This document shows, piece by piece, positions 47,289 to 56,449 of a stretch of 64,000 nt of DNA. The position numbers were made by a program, and so were the translations under genes. The stretch comes from PALSA-555 sp963821325 (GTDB lineage Bacteria; Actinomycetota; Acidimicrobiia; IMCC26256; PALSA-555), in NCBI GenBank assembly GCA_963821325.1, contig CAWGDC010000006.1:620001-684000 (forward strand). Reading direction: 5' to 3'. The stretch's first letter is position 1; each line of letters starts with the position of its first letter. The notes beneath the pieces were generated by a model. The model had not been told where the DNA came from. It searched no databases and was given only the letters and a program-made list of their open reading frames with translations.

Positions 47289-48415
47289 CGGAACGGGCAC
47301 CCGACGTTCGCCCCACCTGGGGCGAAGTGGACCTCGGCGCCGTCCGGGCGAACACCCGGCGCCTCGCGGCGCTCGCGGACCCGGCCGCGCTCCTCGCGGT
47401 CGTCAAGGCGGACGGCTACGGGCACGGCGCGGTCCCGGTGGCGCGCGCCGCGCTCGACGCCGGCGCCTCGTGGCTCGGCGTGGCGCTCGTCGAGGAAGGC
47501 ACCGCGCTGCGCCACGCCGGGATCGACGCTCCCATCCTCGTGCTCTCCGAACCGCCGGCCGCGGCCGCCGACGTGGTCGTCGACGCCCACCTCACCCCGG
47601 TCGTCTACACCGAGCCCGGCATCGAGGCGCTCGCGAAGGCGGTCGCCGACCGTGCCGCCGACGACCCGCTCCCGGTCCACCTCAAGGTCGACACCGGGAT
47701 GCACCGGGTGGGCTGCGACCCCGCCGATGCCCCCAACCTCGTCGCCGCGACCCACGCCCGGCCCGAGCTGCGCCTCGAGGGGATCTGCACCCACTTCGCG
47801 GTCGCCGACGAGCCCGACCGGCCCGAGACCGCCCAGCAGCTCGACGCGTTCCAGCGCCTGGTCACCGACCTCGAGCAGGCCGGGGTCCGCCCCCCGATCG
47901 TCCACGCCGCCAACTCGGCCGGGCTCCTGGCGTTCCCCGACGCCCGCTTCGACCTGGTCCGCGTCGGGATCGCGCTCTACGGCGTCGCCCCCGGCCCGCC
48001 CCCCTCGGTCACCCTCGACCCGGCCCTGTCGCTTTGCGCCCGCGTCACGTACGTCAAGGCGCTCCCCGCCGGCGCCCGCCTCTCCTACGGGCTGCGTTAC
48101 GCCCTCGACGCGCCGGGCCGGGTCGCGACCGTCCCCGTCGGCTACGCCGACGGCGTCCCCCGCAACCTCGGGCTGCGGGGCGGCGAGGTGCTGCTCCGCG
48201 GGCGGCGCCACCCGATCGCCGGCGCGGTCACGATGGACCAGCTGATGGTCGACGTCGGCGACGACGACGTCGAGGTCGGCGACGAGGTCGTGCTCCTCGG
48301 CGCCCAGGGCGGCGAGTCGATCACCGCCGAGGAGTGGGCCGACCGGCTCGACATCATCGCCTACGAGGTCGTCACCGGGATCGGCCCCCGCGTCCCCCGC
48401 CGGTACGTCGGATGA
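47285..48415 (+). CDS. alr: Alanine racemase
   Basis: A PLP enzyme making D-alanine for peptidoglycan. The cofactor Lys is in AVVKADGYGHGAVPVA. VDTGMHRVGCDPADAP and ANSAGLLAFPDARFDLVRVG are conserved, and GAVTMDQLMVDVGDDDVEVG lies in the C-terminal domain. It is 376 aa, GTG start, intact. The stop overlaps the ATG of the hydrolase gene. Confidence 0.96.
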   Translation: MTERAPDVRPTWGEVDLGAVRANTRRLAALADPAALLAVVKADGYGHGAVPVARAALDAGASWLGVALVEEGTALRHAGIDAPILVLSEPPAAAADVVVDAHLTPVVYTEPGIEALAKAVADRAADDPLPVHLKVDTGMHRVGCDPADAPNLVAATHARPELRLEGICTHFAVADEPDRPETAQQLDAFQRLVTDLEQAGVRPPIVHAANSAGLLAFPDARFDLVRVGIALYGVAPGPPPSVTLDPALSLCARVTYVKALPAGARLSYGLRYALDAPGRVATVPVGYADGVPRNLGLRGGEVLLRGRRHPIAGAVTMDQLMVDVGDDDVEVGDEVVLLGAQGGESITAEEWADRLDIIAYEVVTGIGPRVPRRYVG

Positions 48416-49419
48416 AGGCGCCGCGGCGCACCCTGAAGGCGCTCGGCGTCACCGCCGCGGTCGCCGGCGGCGCGGCCGCGTCCGGCTACGCCGCCCAGCG
48501 GGCCGCGCTCGCCTCCCTGCGACGCCGACCCGACCCCGACGCCGGGCACCTCGACGTCCTCGAGTTCGACGACGCGCACCGCATCCCCACCTTCGACGGT
48601 GGGAGCCTCTACACCGTGACGCGGGGCCACGGGCCGCCGATCGTGTTCTCCCACGGCGTCACCATCAGCTCCCGGGTCTGGGTCAAGCAGTTCGCCGAGC
48701 TGCCCGGTGAGGGCGTACAGACCATCGCGTTCGACCACCGCGGCCACGGCGACTCGCTCGCCGGCTCCGCCGGTCACGCCGTCGAGCACCTCGCCGCCGA
48801 CGTGCGGGCCGTCCTCGAGACCCTCGACGTCCGCGACGCCGTGCTCGTCGGCCACTCGATGGGCGGCATCGCCGTGCAGGCCTTCGCCGTCCACCATCCC
48901 GACGTGCTGCACGAGCGGGTCCGCGGGCTCGTCCTCCTCTCGACGCTCGCCAAGACCAGCATCGCCGCGTCACGGCGGCTGCGCGGCCTCGCCGAGCGGC
49001 TCACCGGCAGCATCGACCTGCGGTCCCTGATGGCGCACCGCGACCTCGGCCTCGTGTTCGCCCGGGTCGGCTTCGGCCGTCACCCCGTCGCCAGCCAGGT
49101 CGAGCTCAACCGCCAGATGCTCGCCGCGTGCGCCACCGAGACCGCCCGCCGGGCGACCGCCGCGCTGCTGGGGCTCGACCTCCTCGCCGACCTGCCGTCC
49201 CTCGACGTCCCCACCCTGGTGATCGGCGGCACCGCCGACGTGATCACCCCGCCGCACGAATCGCGTCGCCTCGCCGCCCTCATCCCGGACGCGCGCCTCG
49301 AGCTGCTCGACGGCGCCGGGCACATGATCATGCTGGAGCGCACCGAGCGGTTCCACGCCCTCCTCCTCGACTTCGCCCGCGAGGTCGGGGTGCTGCCGGC
49401 CACCGCCGGGGCCGCGTGA
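48412..49419 (+). CDS. Alpha/beta hydrolase
   Basis: 335 aa. A basic start and an Ala/Gly-rich hydrophobic stretch (residues 11-30) could anchor it in the membrane or act as a signal. The hydrolase fold shows the oxyanion region FSHGVTISSRVW, the nucleophile elbow LVGHSMGGIAVQAF, TLVIGGTADVITPPHESRRL near the acid and the catalytic His in DGAGHMIMLERTERF. In actinobacteria such a gene often follows alr. The substrate is unknown. Its stop overlaps the next GTG. Confidence 0.92.
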   Translation: MKAPRRTLKALGVTAAVAGGAAASGYAAQRAALASLRRRPDPDAGHLDVLEFDDAHRIPTFDGGSLYTVTRGHGPPIVFSHGVTISSRVWVKQFAELPGEGVQTIAFDHRGHGDSLAGSAGHAVEHLAADVRAVLETLDVRDAVLVGHSMGGIAVQAFAVHHPDVLHERVRGLVLLSTLAKTSIAASRRLRGLAERLTGSIDLRSLMAHRDLGLVFARVGFGRHPVASQVELNRQMLAACATETARRATAALLGLDLLADLPSLDVPTLVIGGTADVITPPHESRRLAALIPDARLELLDGAGHMIMLERTERFHALLLDFAREVGVLPATAGAA

Positions 49420-50300
49420 CGGGCAGCATCACCGACGTGCCCGGCGTGCACGTCGGGCACTGGACCGGTGACGGCACCGGCGTCACCGTCGTCGTCGTGC
49501 CCCCCGGGACGGTCGGCGCCGCCGAGCGGCGCGGCGGCGCCCCCGCCACCCGCGAGCTCGCGCTGCTCGAGCCGGACTGCACCGTGACCACCGTCGACGC
49601 CGTGGTGCTGACCGGCGGCTCGGCGTTCGGGCTCGGGACGGCCGACGGCGTGATGGCCTGGCTCGCCGAGCACCACCGCGGCTTCCCCACCCGCGGCGGC
49701 GTCGTGCCGATCGTCCCCACCGCCGCGATCTACGACCTCGTCGAATCGGGCGGCACCTGGCCCGGTCCCGCCGAGGGCCGGGCCGCCGCCGAGGCCGCCG
49801 CCGCGCACACGCCGCGCGGCCGGGTCGGCGCCGGCCGCGGCGCGACCGTCGGCAAGTGGCGCGGCGGCGAGCACGCCGTGCCCGGCGGTCTCGGCACCGC
49901 CAGCCGCACCGTCGGGCCCGCCACGATCGGCGCCCTCGCCGTGGTGAACGCCCTCGGCGACGTCCGCGACGCCGACGGCCGCGTCCTCGCCGGGTCCGTC
50001 GCCGGCGCCGACGCCGAGACCTTCCCCGACGTCGCCCCGTTCGACGCCGAGACCAACACCACCCTGGTGGTGGTCGCCACCGACGCCCGGCTCACGAAGG
50101 CCGACGCCGTGCTCGTCGCCCAGAGCGCCAACCACGGCGTCGCCCACGCGGTGCACCCCTCGCACACCCGCCACGACGGTGACCTCGCCATCGTCCTCGC
50201 CACCGGCGCGGTCGACGCGCACCTCGACCGGCTCCGGGTCGCCGCGACCGAGGTCGTGGCCGCGGCGGTGCGCGACGCCGTCCGCAGCGACGATGATTGA
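49416..50300 (+). CDS. P1 (S58/DmpA) family peptidase, NylC-like
   Basis: 294 aa Ntn-hydrolase of the DmpA/NylC group. TDVPGVHVGHWTGDGTGVTV at the start and VLTGGSAFGLGTADGVMAWL are family motifs. The self-cleavage site is probably before the first Thr of TTLVVVATDA in the segment DAETNTTLVVVATDARL, which would free a catalytic N-terminal Thr as in nylon-oligomer hydrolases. VGPATIGALAVVNALGDVRD is also conserved. It may cleave small peptides or amides. It overlaps the hydrolase gene. Confidence 0.88.
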   Translation: MTGSITDVPGVHVGHWTGDGTGVTVVVVPPGTVGAAERRGGAPATRELALLEPDCTVTTVDAVVLTGGSAFGLGTADGVMAWLAEHHRGFPTRGGVVPIVPTAAIYDLVESGGTWPGPAEGRAAAEAAAAHTPRGRVGAGRGATVGKWRGGEHAVPGGLGTASRTVGPATIGALAVVNALGDVRDADGRVLAGSVAGADAETFPDVAPFDAETNTTLVVVATDARLTKADAVLVAQSANHGVAHAVHPSHTRHDGDLAIVLATGAVDAHLDRLRVAATEVVAAAVRDAVRSDDD

Positions 50301-50306
50301 CCGCGC

Positions 50307-50891
50307 ATGAGCCTCCTGGACCCGGCGCCGGCCTGGGGCTCGCTCGCCGAGCTCGCGGCGACCGCCGCCAGCTGCACGAAGTGCCCATTGGCCGAGCACC
50401 GCACCCAGGTCGTCTTCGGGGTCGGTGACGAGCACGCCGACCTCGTCTTCGTCGGGGAGGGCCCCGGCGCGGAGGAAGACCGGCAGGGCATCCCGTTCGT
50501 CGGCCGGGCCGGGCAGCTCCTCACCCGCCTCATCGAGGGCATCGGGCTGCGCCGCGACGACGTCTACATCTGCAACGTCGTGAAGTGCCGTCCCCCGGGA
50601 ACCGGGACCCGATGCCCGCCGAGATCGACGCCTGCCACCCCTACCTCGACGCCCAGCTCGACTTCCTCGACCCCCGGGTCGTGGTGACGCTCGGGAACTT
50701 CGCCACCCGGCTGCTCCTCGACACCAAGGAGGGGATCACGCGAGCTGCGCGGGCAGGCGCGGCCCTACCGCGACGGCGGGGTGCTCATCCCGACGCTGCA
50801 CCCGGCCGCGGTGCTGCGCAACGGCGGTGCCGCGCTCGCCCAGGCCCGCGCCGACTTCGTGATCGTCAAGCGCGCCCTCGCCCGCCCGTGA
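50307..50891 (+). CDS. Uracil-DNA glycosylase, family 4 (two frameshifts)
   Basis: Removes uracil from DNA. GEGPGAEEDRQGIPFVGRAG is the active-site motif. Four Cys for a 4Fe-4S cluster are seen: CTKC near the start, VKCRPPG, and ACHPYL. A TLHPAAVLRN motif carries the second catalytic segment. The frame breaks near 50601 in the CCGGGAACCGG region (one G short) and near 50743 (one C too many before GAGCTG), and the net effect is zero. It is about 194 aa, and the stop overlaps tsaE. Confidence 0.92.
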
Positions 50892-51364
50892 CCGACGTGG
50901 CGGTCTGCACCCACTCGGCGGCCCAGACCCGCGCCGTCGCCCGCGCCGTCGCCACGCTGCTCGGCCCCGGCGACGTCGTGGTCCTCGCCGGTGGGCTCGG
51001 GACCGGGAAGACGACATTCGTGCAGGGGCTCGCCGCGGGCCTCGACGTCGACGACGCCGTCGTCAGCCCCACCTTCACGCTCGCCCGCGAGTACGCCGGG
51101 CGGGTCCGTCTCGTCCACGTCGACGTGTACCGCTTGGAGTCGGCCCACGAGCTCTACGACCTCGGCCTCGAGGACCTGGCCGACGACGCCGTGCTCGCCG
51201 TCGAGTGGGGCGACGTCGTCCGCGACTACCTTGCGCCCGATCACCTCGAGGTGCGCCTGACCGGCCCGGCTGCCCCGCCCGAGGACCGCCACGTCGCGTT
51301 CACGCCCCGCGGCACCTGGCGCGACCGTCGCGACGCCCTCGCCGCGCTCGTCGAGGCCCTGTGA
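50888..51364 (+). CDS. tsaE: tRNA threonylcarbamoyladenosine biosynthesis ATPase TsaE
   Basis: The ATPase partner of TsaB-TsaD in making t6A at tRNA position 37. The P-loop is GGLGTGKTTFVQGLAAGL, with SPTFTLAREYAG and HVDVYRLESAHELYDLGL after it and VEWGD near the end. It is 158 aa. GTG start overlapping the glycosylase stop; its own stop overlaps the tsaB ATG. Confidence 0.96.
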   Translation: MTDVAVCTHSAAQTRAVARAVATLLGPGDVVVLAGGLGTGKTTFVQGLAAGLDVDDAVVSPTFTLAREYAGRVRLVHVDVYRLESAHELYDLGLEDLADDAVLAVEWGDVVRDYLAPDHLEVRLTGPAAPPEDRHVAFTPRGTWRDRRDALAALVEAL

Positions 51365-52057
51365 TGCTCGTCCTCGCGCTCGACACGGCCACGCCCCAGC
51401 GTCGCCGTCGCGCTGGGCGAGGACGGCCGCGTCCTCGGCGCAGTCCAGCTGGCCGGGGGGCGGCGCCACGCTGAGCAGCTCGCGCCCGCGATCGCCTACC
51501 TCGCCGAGCAGACCGGGGTGCGCCTCGACGCGCTCACCGCCCTCGCCGTCGGCGTCGGGCCGGGGCTCTTCACCGGGCTGCGCGTCGGGATCACGACGGT
51601 CAAGGTCATGGCCCAGGCCCTCGGCGTCCCCGTCGTGGCCGTCCCGAGCCTCGACCTCATCGCCTACCCGCTTCGCCACGCCGGGCGGCGCATCGCCGTG
51701 GTCGTCGACGCCCGCCGACGCGAGGTGTTCCACGCCTGCTACCGGCCGGCGCCCGACGGGGTCGAGCGCGTCTCGGCGTACACCGTCGGGCCGCCCGCCG
51801 ACGTCGCCGCGACGCTCGCCGCGACCGGCGACGCGGTGCTCCTCGCCGGGGACGGCGTCGACCCGTACCCGGACGTGTTCTTGGCGCTCGACGCCGCCGA
51901 GCCCGCCGGCCCCGACTTCGCCTGGCCGAGCGCCACCGCGCTCGTCGAGCTCGCCACCCGCCGCGTCGCGTGCGGCGACGTGGTCACCCCCGACGAGGTG
52001 ACGCCCCTCTACCTGCGGGACAGCGACGCGGCGTTGGCGTGGGGGAGCGCACGGTGA
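51364..52057 (+). CDS. tsaB: tRNA threonylcarbamoyladenosine biosynthesis protein TsaB (frameshift near 51399)
   Basis: A Kae1-like scaffold that pairs with TsaD. MLVLALDTATP opens it. The frame breaks in a run of four C near 51394-51399, and SVAVALGEDGRVLGAVQLAG continues in another frame. GVGPGLFTGLRVGITTVKVM is the diagnostic segment. The full protein is about 230 aa. It lies between tsaE and rimI with overlapping ends. Confidence 0.93.
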
Positions 52058-52599
52058 CCGTCACCGCGCCGCTCCTCGTCCACGTCGTGCCGATGCGACG
52101 CCGCCACCTCCGCTCGGTGCTGCGCATCGAGGGCCTCGTCTACCCGCGGCCGTGGAGCCACTCCCTCTTCCTGTCCGAGCTCGCGCTGCGCGGCTCGCGC
52201 GCCTACTTCGTCGCCCGGGTCGGACGCGACGTCACCGGCTACGCCGGGCTGATGCTCACCGGCGAGGACGGCCACGTCACCACCATCGCCGTCGACCCTG
52301 CGTGGCATCGCCACCACATCGGCACCCGGCTGCTCCTCGTCCTGGCCCGCGAGGCCATCGCCCGCGGCGCCAAGAACCTCACCCTCGAGGTGCGCCTCTC
52401 CAACCGGGGCGCGCAGGAGCTGTACCGGCACTTCGGCTTCGCGCCGGTCGGGGTGCGCAAGAACTACTACCAGGAGACCCAGGAGGACGCGCTCGTCATG
52501 TGGGTCCGCGACGTCGACACCCCGGACTACGCCGCGCTGCTCGCCGCGCTCGAGCGCACCATCCCCGGCGAGACCAGCTACGACGACGGGCGGCGATGA
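52054..52599 (+). CDS. rimI: Ribosomal-protein-alanine N-acetyltransferase RimI-like
   Basis: A GNAT protein of 181 aa, likely acetylating an N-terminal Ala, classically of S18. VYPRPWSHSLFLSEL, then the acetyl-CoA loop WHRHHIGTRLLLVLAREAI, LEVRLSNRGAQELYRHFGF and VRKNYYQETQEDALVMW match RimI. Embedded between tsaB and tsaD with overlaps on both sides, the usual Gram-positive order. Confidence 0.92.
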   Translation: MTVTAPLLVHVVPMRRRHLRSVLRIEGLVYPRPWSHSLFLSELALRGSRAYFVARVGRDVTGYAGLMLTGEDGHVTTIAVDPAWHRHHIGTRLLLVLAREAIARGAKNLTLEVRLSNRGAQELYRHFGFAPVGVRKNYYQETQEDALVMWVRDVDTPDYAALLAALERTIPGETSYDDGRR

Positions 52600-53597
52600 C
52601 CGACACCCTCCTCGGCATCGAGACGTCGTGCGACGAGACGGCGGCCGCGGTCGTCGACGACGGCCGCACCGTGCGGTCCTCGATCGTGTCCAGCCAGGTC
52701 GATCTCCACGCCCGCTACGGCGGCGTCGTCCCCGAGATCGCCAGCCGGGCGCACGTCGAGCTCATCGGCCCCGTCCTCGCCGAGGCGCTCGAGCACGCCG
52801 GCACCGGCCTCGCCGACGTCGACGCCGTCGCCGCCTGCCGCGGGCCGGGCCTCGCCGGGGCGCTGCTCGTCGGGGTGAGCGCCGCGAAGGCGCTCGCGCT
52901 CGTCGCCGGCATCCCCTACGTCGGGGTGAACCACCTCGAGGCCCACCTCTACGCCGCGTGGCTCGAGGCGCCCGACCTCGAGCCGCCCCTCGCCGTGCTC
53001 GTCGCGTCCGGCGGGCACACCCTGCTCGTGGTCATGCAGGCCCACGGCCGGTACCGGATCGTCGGCCAGACGGTCGACGACGCCGCCGGCGAGGCGTTCG
53101 ACAAGGTGGCCCGCCACCTCGGGCTCGGCTACCCGGGCGGCCCCGCCATCGACGCCCTCGCCCGCACCGGCGACCCGCACGCCGTCCCGTTCCCCCGCGC
53201 CATGCCCGACCAGCCCAACTTCTCCTACGCCGGGCTGAAGACCGCCGTCGTGAACCACGTCCGCCAGCACCCCGACCAGCCGGTCGCTGACGTCGCCGCC
53301 TCCTTCCAGGCCGCGGCCGTCGACCAGCTCGTCGACAAGCTCGCCGCGGCCGCGGACGCCGCCCACGCCACCACCCTCGTCCTCGGGGGCGGCGTCGCCG
53401 CCAACACCGAGCTGCGGGCCCGGGTCCGGGCCCTCGCCGACGACACCGGACGGCGAGCGTTCCTCCCCGCCCCCCGGCTCTGCACCGACAACGCGGCCAT
53501 GATCGCCGCCGCCGGCTGGTGGCGCTGGCACGCCGACGGCCCGACCCCCCTCGACGACGGCGTCGACCCCACCCTCGGGCTCCCCACCACCCCCTGA
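52596..53597 (+). CDS. tsaD: tRNA threonylcarbamoyltransferase TsaD
   Basis: Transfers the threonylcarbamoyl group to A37 of ANN-decoding tRNAs. GIETSCDETAAAVVDDGRTV and the metal-binding HLEAHLYAAW are present, with VLVASGGHTLLV, DDAAGEAFDKVARHLGLGYP and LVLGGGVAANTELRARV. It is 333 aa, starts at an ATG overlapping rimI and is intact. A strong hairpin follows its stop. Confidence 0.97.
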   Translation: MTDTLLGIETSCDETAAAVVDDGRTVRSSIVSSQVDLHARYGGVVPEIASRAHVELIGPVLAEALEHAGTGLADVDAVAACRGPGLAGALLVGVSAAKALALVAGIPYVGVNHLEAHLYAAWLEAPDLEPPLAVLVASGGHTLLVVMQAHGRYRIVGQTVDDAAGEAFDKVARHLGLGYPGGPAIDALARTGDPHAVPFPRAMPDQPNFSYAGLKTAVVNHVRQHPDQPVADVAASFQAAAVDQLVDKLAAAADAAHATTLVLGGGVAANTELRARVRALADDTGRRAFLPAPRLCTDNAAMIAAAGWWRWHADGPTPLDDGVDPTLGLPTTP

Positions 53598-53632
53598 CCC
53601 GGGCGGTCGGGCTTGCCGCGGGCCCGCCCGGG
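53598..53632 (+). terminator. Hairpin after tsaD
   Basis: CCCGGGCGG (53598-53606) pairs perfectly with CCGCCCGGG (53624-53632) right after the tsaD stop. It probably ends the long nnr-tsaD transcript before the separately regulated groES. No U-run. The putative groES -35 lies in its loop. Confidence 0.5.
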
Positions 53633-53640
53633 ACGATAGG
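53613..53640 (+). promoter_or_regulatory. Putative groES promoter
   Basis: TTGCCG (53613-53618) and GATAGG (53635-53640) are 16 bases apart, directly upstream of the CIRCE operator, the arrangement expected for HrcA control. Confidence 0.45.
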
Positions 53641-53647
53641 TTGAGAC

Positions 53648-53674
53648 CTGGCACTCACACCCGCAGAGTGCTAA
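53648..53674 (+). promoter_or_regulatory. CIRCE operator (HrcA binding site)
   Basis: CTGGCACTC, a 9-base spacer, then GAGTGCTAA. The right arm is perfect and the left arm differs from TTAGCACTC at two positions. CIRCE is bound by HrcA, which represses chaperonin genes until heat stress. It lies 30 bases before groES. Confidence 0.9.
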
Positions 53675-53704
53675 CCGTCGCAGTCATGCCCAGGAGGCGC
53701 ACCG

Positions 53705-53998
53705 ATGAAGTTGCACCCGCTCGAGGACCGCATCGTCGTCCGGGCCGGTGAGCCCGAGGAGACCACGGTGAGCGGCCTCGTGATCCCCGACACGGCGAAG
53801 GAGAAGCCCCAGCAGGGCGAAGTCCTCGCCGTGGGGCCCGGCCGCCGCACCGAGAACACGGGCGAGATCGTGCCCCTCGACATCAAGGTCGGCGACACCG
53901 TCGTGTACTCGAAGTACGGCGGCACCGAGATCACCGTCGACGGGGAAGACCTGCTGATCCTCACCGGCCGGGACGTCCTGGCCAAGGTCGAGAAGTAG
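53705..53998 (+). CDS. groES: Co-chaperonin GroES
   Basis: GroES (97 aa) caps the GroEL chamber. KLHPLEDRIVVRAGEPEETT, the mobile loop SGLVIPDTAKEKPQQGEVLA and the VVYSKYGGTEITVDGEDLLI segment are conserved. The ATG follows AGGAGG and a CIRCE operator. No groEL follows: the next gene is on the other strand, 25 bases away. Confidence 0.97.
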   Translation: MKLHPLEDRIVVRAGEPEETTVSGLVIPDTAKEKPQQGEVLAVGPGRRTENTGEIVPLDIKVGDTVVYSKYGGTEITVDGEDLLILTGRDVLAKVEK

Positions 53999-54011
53999 GC
54001 CCAGCCCCCAC

Positions 54012-54038
54012 CGGGCGGCCGGGTCAGCGGGCCGCCCG
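54012..54038. terminator. Bidirectional hairpin between groES and acyl-CoA synthetase
   Basis: CGGGCGGCC (54012-54020) pairs with GGCCGCCCG (54030-54038), a perfect 9-bp stem across the convergent gap and the last codons of the synthetase gene. It could stop transcription from both sides. Confidence 0.5.
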
Positions 54039-55661
54039 ATCCTGCGCCACCCGCGCCGCGGCGGTGCGGCGCGCCCAGCCGTAGTCCACCTTCCCGTTCG
54101 GGCCGCGCCGGATCTCGTCCACGACGACGATGTGGCGCGGCCACTTGAACCGGGCCAGCCCGGAGTCCATGGCGCGCAGCGTTCCCGGGTCGAGCGCGTG
54201 GCCCGGCTCGGCCGCCACGACCGCGGTGACCGCCTCCCCGTACCGGTCGTCGGGCACGCCGACCGCGACGCAGTCCGCGACCGCCGGGTCGCGCTTCAGC
54301 GCCTCCTCGACCTCCTCGGGGTAGATCTTCTCGCCCCCCGAGTTGATGCACACCGACCCGCGGCCGAGCAGCGTGATCGACCCGTCGGCGTCGACCGTCG
54401 CCCAGTCGCCCGGCACCGAGTAGCGCACCCCGCGCACCGTGCGGAACGTCGCGTCCGACTTCGCCGGATCCTTGTAGTAGCCGACCGGCAGGTAGCCGCC
54501 GAGCGCGAGCATCCCCTGCTCACCCGATCCGGGCGTCACCTCGCGGCCGTCGTCGTCAAGCACCTTCGTGTGCGGCCCCACCCGGAACCGGGCGGTGCGG
54601 GCCTCCTGGCCCGGCGCGGTGATGCTCGACGCGAAGCCGACGCCCTCGCTCGAGCCGAGGCTGTCGAGCAGCAGCATCGGCTGCCGCTCGGCGAGCGCCG
54701 CCTTCACCTCGGCGCTCCAGATGACGCCGCTGCTCACCACCAGCCCGAGCGACGACAGGTCGTAGGGCTCCCCGCGGGCCTCGGCCTTCTCCAGGGCCCG
54801 CACCATCGGCTTCGCGAACGCGTCGCCGACGATCGCCAGCTGCGTCACCCGTTCCCGCGCCACGGTCGACCACAGCTCGTCCGGGTCGAAGTGGCGGCCC
54901 TCGAGCGACACGACCGTGCCGCCGAGGAACAGCGTCTGCATGGCGGTCATCACCCCCGTGCCGTGCATCAGCGGCGACGCCGGCAGATGCACCGGCGCCC
55001 GGCCCGACGCCACCACCTGGGCCGCGACCGCGCCGGCGTCGGCGGAGCGGTCGGGGAGCGTCGCCCCGAACAGCGGGTAGGTGTTCTCGCCGAGCGTGCC
55101 GAAGAGATCCTCGTTGCGCCACATCACCCCCTTCGGCATCCCCGTCGTCCCGCCGGTGTAGAGGAACCACAGGTCGTCACCCGAGCGGTCCCGCCGCGGC
55201 GCCGGGTCGTGCTCGGCGAGCAGCGTCTCGTAGTCGATCGCCCCGTCGAGCCGCGGTGACCCGTCGTCGACCTGCACCACCGCCCGCAGGCCCGGGAGCT
55301 GGTCGCGCACCGCGGCGACCGGCCCGGCGAGCGACCCGTCGAACACGAGCACCTCGGCGTCGGCGTTGTCGAGCAGATAGGCCAACTCGGTGTCGAGGTA
55401 GCGGTAGTTGACGTTCACGTGCACGGCCCGGGCCTTCAGCCCGCCGTACATCGCCTCCAGGAACTCGTTGCCGTTGTGGAGGTACAGCGCCACCTTCGCA
55501 CCCGGCTCGACGCCGAGCGCGACGAGCGCGGCCGCGAACCGGGCGGCCCGCTCGTCGAAGGCGCGCCAGGCGCGCCGGCACGACCCCTGCACCAGCGCCG
55601 GGCGCTCGGGGACCGCGTCGCACACCGATTCGAACACCGAAGCCAGGTTCCAGTCGGCCAT
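54024..55661 (-). CDS. Acyl-CoA synthetase (AMP-forming ligase)
   Basis: 545 aa, ATG at 55661. The adenylation P-loop reads LWFLYTGGTTGMPKGVMW. Further motifs are LDSLGSSEGVGFASSI, the ATP-binding GDWATVDADGSITLLGRGS, the hinge INSGGEKIYPEEVEEALKR and the catalytic Lys in PNGKVDYGWARR. The enzyme activates a carboxylic acid as acyl-AMP and then acyl-CoA. A fatty or aromatic acid is likely but not determinable. It stands alone, convergent with groES and divergent from the NUDIX gene. Confidence 0.92.
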   Translation of the reverse strand: MADWNLASVFESVCDAVPERPALVQGSCRRAWRAFDERAARFAAALVALGVEPGAKVALYLHNGNEFLEAMYGGLKARAVHVNVNYRYLDTELAYLLDNADAEVLVFDGSLAGPVAAVRDQLPGLRAVVQVDDGSPRLDGAIDYETLLAEHDPAPRRDRSGDDLWFLYTGGTTGMPKGVMWRNEDLFGTLGENTYPLFGATLPDRSADAGAVAAQVVASGRAPVHLPASPLMHGTGVMTAMQTLFLGGTVVSLEGRHFDPDELWSTVARERVTQLAIVGDAFAKPMVRALEKAEARGEPYDLSSLGLVVSSGVIWSAEVKAALAERQPMLLLDSLGSSEGVGFASSITAPGQEARTARFRVGPHTKVLDDDGREVTPGSGEQGMLALGGYLPVGYYKDPAKSDATFRTVRGVRYSVPGDWATVDADGSITLLGRGSVCINSGGEKIYPEEVEEALKRDPAVADCVAVGVPDDRYGEAVTAVVAAEPGHALDPGTLRAMDSGLARFKWPRHIVVVDEIRRGPNGKVDYGWARRTAAARVAQDRAAR

Positions 55662-55706
55662 GCGCTCCCCCGGGTCGCGGCGGCAGGGCAGCCTACGCTC
55701 CAGACC

Positions 55707-56402
55707 GTGGCGACACGCGGGGGGCGACAGCGCATCCCGCGGCCCCCGTCGGCCCGTCCGGGACGTCCGGCCCCGTGGGCGCACCTCCCCGCGGCGCAGC
55801 GGCGCTTCAGCCTCGCCGACGTCCGGGCGGCGTGTGCGACGCTCCCCGAGCCGACGCGCCGGCCGGCGCCGCCGTCGGCACGGCCCGCCGCCGTGCTCGT
55901 GCCCATCTTCGAGGGCGACGGCGAAGCGCGCCTCATCCTCACCAAGCGGCCCGAGACGATGCCGTCGCACCGGGGCGAGATCGCGTTCCCCGGCGGGAAG
56001 CTCGAGGCCGAGCACGACGCCAGCCTGCGCGACGCCGTGCTCCGCGAGGCGTGGGAGGAGATCGGCCTCGACCCGGCCGCGGTCGAGGTCGTCGCCGAGC
56101 TCGACCGGATCACCACCGTCGCGTCCCGGTTCGTGCTCACTCCCTTCGTCGGGCTCCTCGCCGACCCGCCGGCGCTCACCCCCGACCCGACCGAGGTCGT
56201 CCGGGTCTTCGACGTCGCGCTCTCCGAGCTGCTCGACGACGCCGTGTTCCGCGAGGAGCGCTGGGACGTCCCCCCCGATTTCGGCGTCACCGCGGGCGCC
56301 GACCGGCCCATCCACTTCTTCGACCTCGCCGACGAGACCGTCTGGGGCGCGACCGCCCGCATCCTCGCCGCCTTCCTCGCCCACCTCACCGCCAGCCGCT
56401 GA
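55707..56402 (+). CDS. NUDIX hydrolase, CoA pyrophosphatase-like
   Basis: 231 aa. The CoA-pyrophosphatase form of the NUDIX box is visible: MPSHRGEIAFPGGKLEAEHD with SLRDAVLREAWEEIGLDP following. The N-terminal 50 residues are Arg/Pro-rich. The GTG at 55707 is chosen because TACGCT (55694-55699), a good -10, is only seven bases upstream, which suggests a leaderless message. Members cut CoA or its acyl derivatives. Here it lies next to an acyl-CoA synthetase, divergently arranged. Confidence 0.88.
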   Translation: MATRGGRQRIPRPPSARPGRPAPWAHLPAAQRRFSLADVRAACATLPEPTRRPAPPSARPAAVLVPIFEGDGEARLILTKRPETMPSHRGEIAFPGGKLEAEHDASLRDAVLREAWEEIGLDPAAVEVVAELDRITTVASRFVLTPFVGLLADPPALTPDPTEVVRVFDVALSELLDDAVFREERWDVPPDFGVTAGADRPIHFFDLADETVWGATARILAAFLAHLTASR

Positions 56403-56449
56403 GCCCGGGGCCGCCGAACCGGGTCAGCGGCCCCGGGAAACGAGGGCGG

